Below, one piece after another: positions 7,053 through 7,405 of a stretch of 7,405 nucleotides of DNA (position 1 is its first letter; each line of letters starts with the position of its first letter). The position numbers and the translations under genes are program-made. The stretch covers positions 1-7,405 of the forward strand of contig SOIA01000059.1 of assembly GCA_004378665.1 (NCBI GenBank), given 5' to 3'. The DNA comes from Candidatus Aminicenantota bacterium. Its GTDB lineage: Bacteria > Acidobacteriota > Aminicenantia > Aminicenantales > Aminicenantaceae. Under the pieces are notes generated by a model. That model made no database searches and was not told the DNA's origin. It saw nothing but the letters and a program-made list of their open reading frames with translations.

Positions 7053-7405
7053 CTTCTGCCTTCCTTCTCAAGGATCTTCCTAATTGCTTTTTCAGCGGTT
7101 CCTTCAAACTCAAAATGAGCGATTTCCTGTGCTTTCAGCGCATCTATCATTTTGTTACCGAAATTTCCGGCAATAACTATCGTGACATTTTTCTCGGCAA
7201 GAAAATTTGCCGCCGAAACTCCAGCACCACCTCTGGTATCCTTGTATGGATTTTCGACAGCCTCCAACAGTTTCCCCTTGCCGTCCACAATAAGAAAGTA
7301 GGGGCAGCGCGCAGCCATATGGCTTACAGAAGCTTTTAAAGTATCGCCATCCGATGCAACTGCAATTATGACCTTTTCTTCTCCCCTAACATGAGGCTGG
7401 AACAT
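7049..7405 (-). CDS. NifX/NifB-C-terminal-like protein (dinitrogenase Fe-Mo cofactor family)
   Basis: A small soluble protein of the dinitrogenase iron-molybdenum cofactor biosynthesis family, an RNase H-like fold that binds metal clusters in nitrogenase assembly but is also common in non-fixing anaerobes. Visible landmarks are VIIAVASDG (12-20), VSHMAARCPYFLIVD (27-41), GGAGVSAANFLAEKNV (59-74) and IVIAGNFGNKMIDALKA (76-92). Relatives usually read S-H/E-H-F-G-R before PYF; here it is SHMAAR-C, keeping H29 and placing Cys34 before the Pro. The start is uncertain. The ATG at the very edge adds about 11 residues before the conserved core, and the Met of relatives aligns with a GTC codon. The frame could also continue upstream, and ATT at 7369-7367 is a rare-start alternative. 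Another frame has TAG at 7388-7386, possibly an upstream gene's stop. The stop overlaps the LolA-like start by ATGA. No nitrogenase gene is in view, so a redox or metal-sensing role is possible but unproven. Confidence 0.82.
   Translation of the reverse strand: MFQPHVRGEEKVIIAVASDGDTLKASVSHMAARCPYFLIVDGKGKLLEAVENPYKDTRGGAGVSAANFLAEKNVTIVIAGNFGNKMIDALKAQEIAHFEFEGTAEKAIRKILEKEGRR
7059..7064 (-). promoter_or_regulatory. Ribosome binding site of the LolA-like gene
   Basis: GGAAGG on the minus strand, six bases before the ATG at 7052. It lies inside the coding region of the NifX-like gene, as expected for translationally coupled genes, and decides the LolA-like start. Confidence 0.7.

Overview
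The window carries six or seven genes, all read from the minus strand, so biological order runs from high to low coordinates. Nearly every base is coding; the longest non-coding gaps are about 70 bases (3584-3654 and 4958-5027). The host is a diderm (Gram-negative-type) bacterium: there is an outer-membrane beta-barrel protein with a C-terminal Phe, a LolA-like periplasmic protein, and a clear lipoprotein signal on one secreted enzyme. An anaerobic or sediment lifestyle and a Bacteroidota/FCB-like or spirochaete-like origin are inferences only; no marker in the window fixes the phylum.

Region 1 (7405 to 5028): a tightly packed three-gene unit. A small NifX/NifB-C-type iron-molybdenum-cofactor-binding-like protein overlaps by ATGA with a LolA-like outer membrane lipoprotein-sorting protein. 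That gene's TAA stop is followed at once by the TTG start of an outer-membrane beta-barrel protein. The LolA-like/barrel pair resembles accessory parts of RND/MMPL export systems, whose permease would lie outside the window.

Region 2 (5027 to 3655): a short inverted repeat followed by five T's may end the first unit. It overlaps a near-consensus sigma70 promoter (TTGACT, 17-base spacer, TATAAG). This promoter should drive a DUF4213/DUF364 (putative heavy-metal chelation) protein and, 31 bases on, a gamma-class carbonic-anhydrase-like hexapeptide-repeat protein with three His metal ligands.

Region 3 (3583 to 1): two exported hydrolases separated by 23 bases, a GH95 alpha-L-fucosidase/galactosidase-type lipoprotein and a beta-propeller phytase. 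The phytase runs off the left edge and lacks only its extreme C-terminus. Together they suggest scavenging of fucose (or a similar sugar) and phosphate from plant- or algal-derived matter.

Regions 1-2 and region 3 differ in style. The right-hand genes mostly have good Shine-Dalgarno sites and higher GC (hand-counted 60-base rows about 43-58%). The two left-hand genes have none and are AT-richer (rows about 32-43%). The boundary, 3584-3654, may mark a transferred cassette. I see no tRNA, rRNA, CRISPR array, insertion sequence or long repeat, and no clearly new defence or mobile system.
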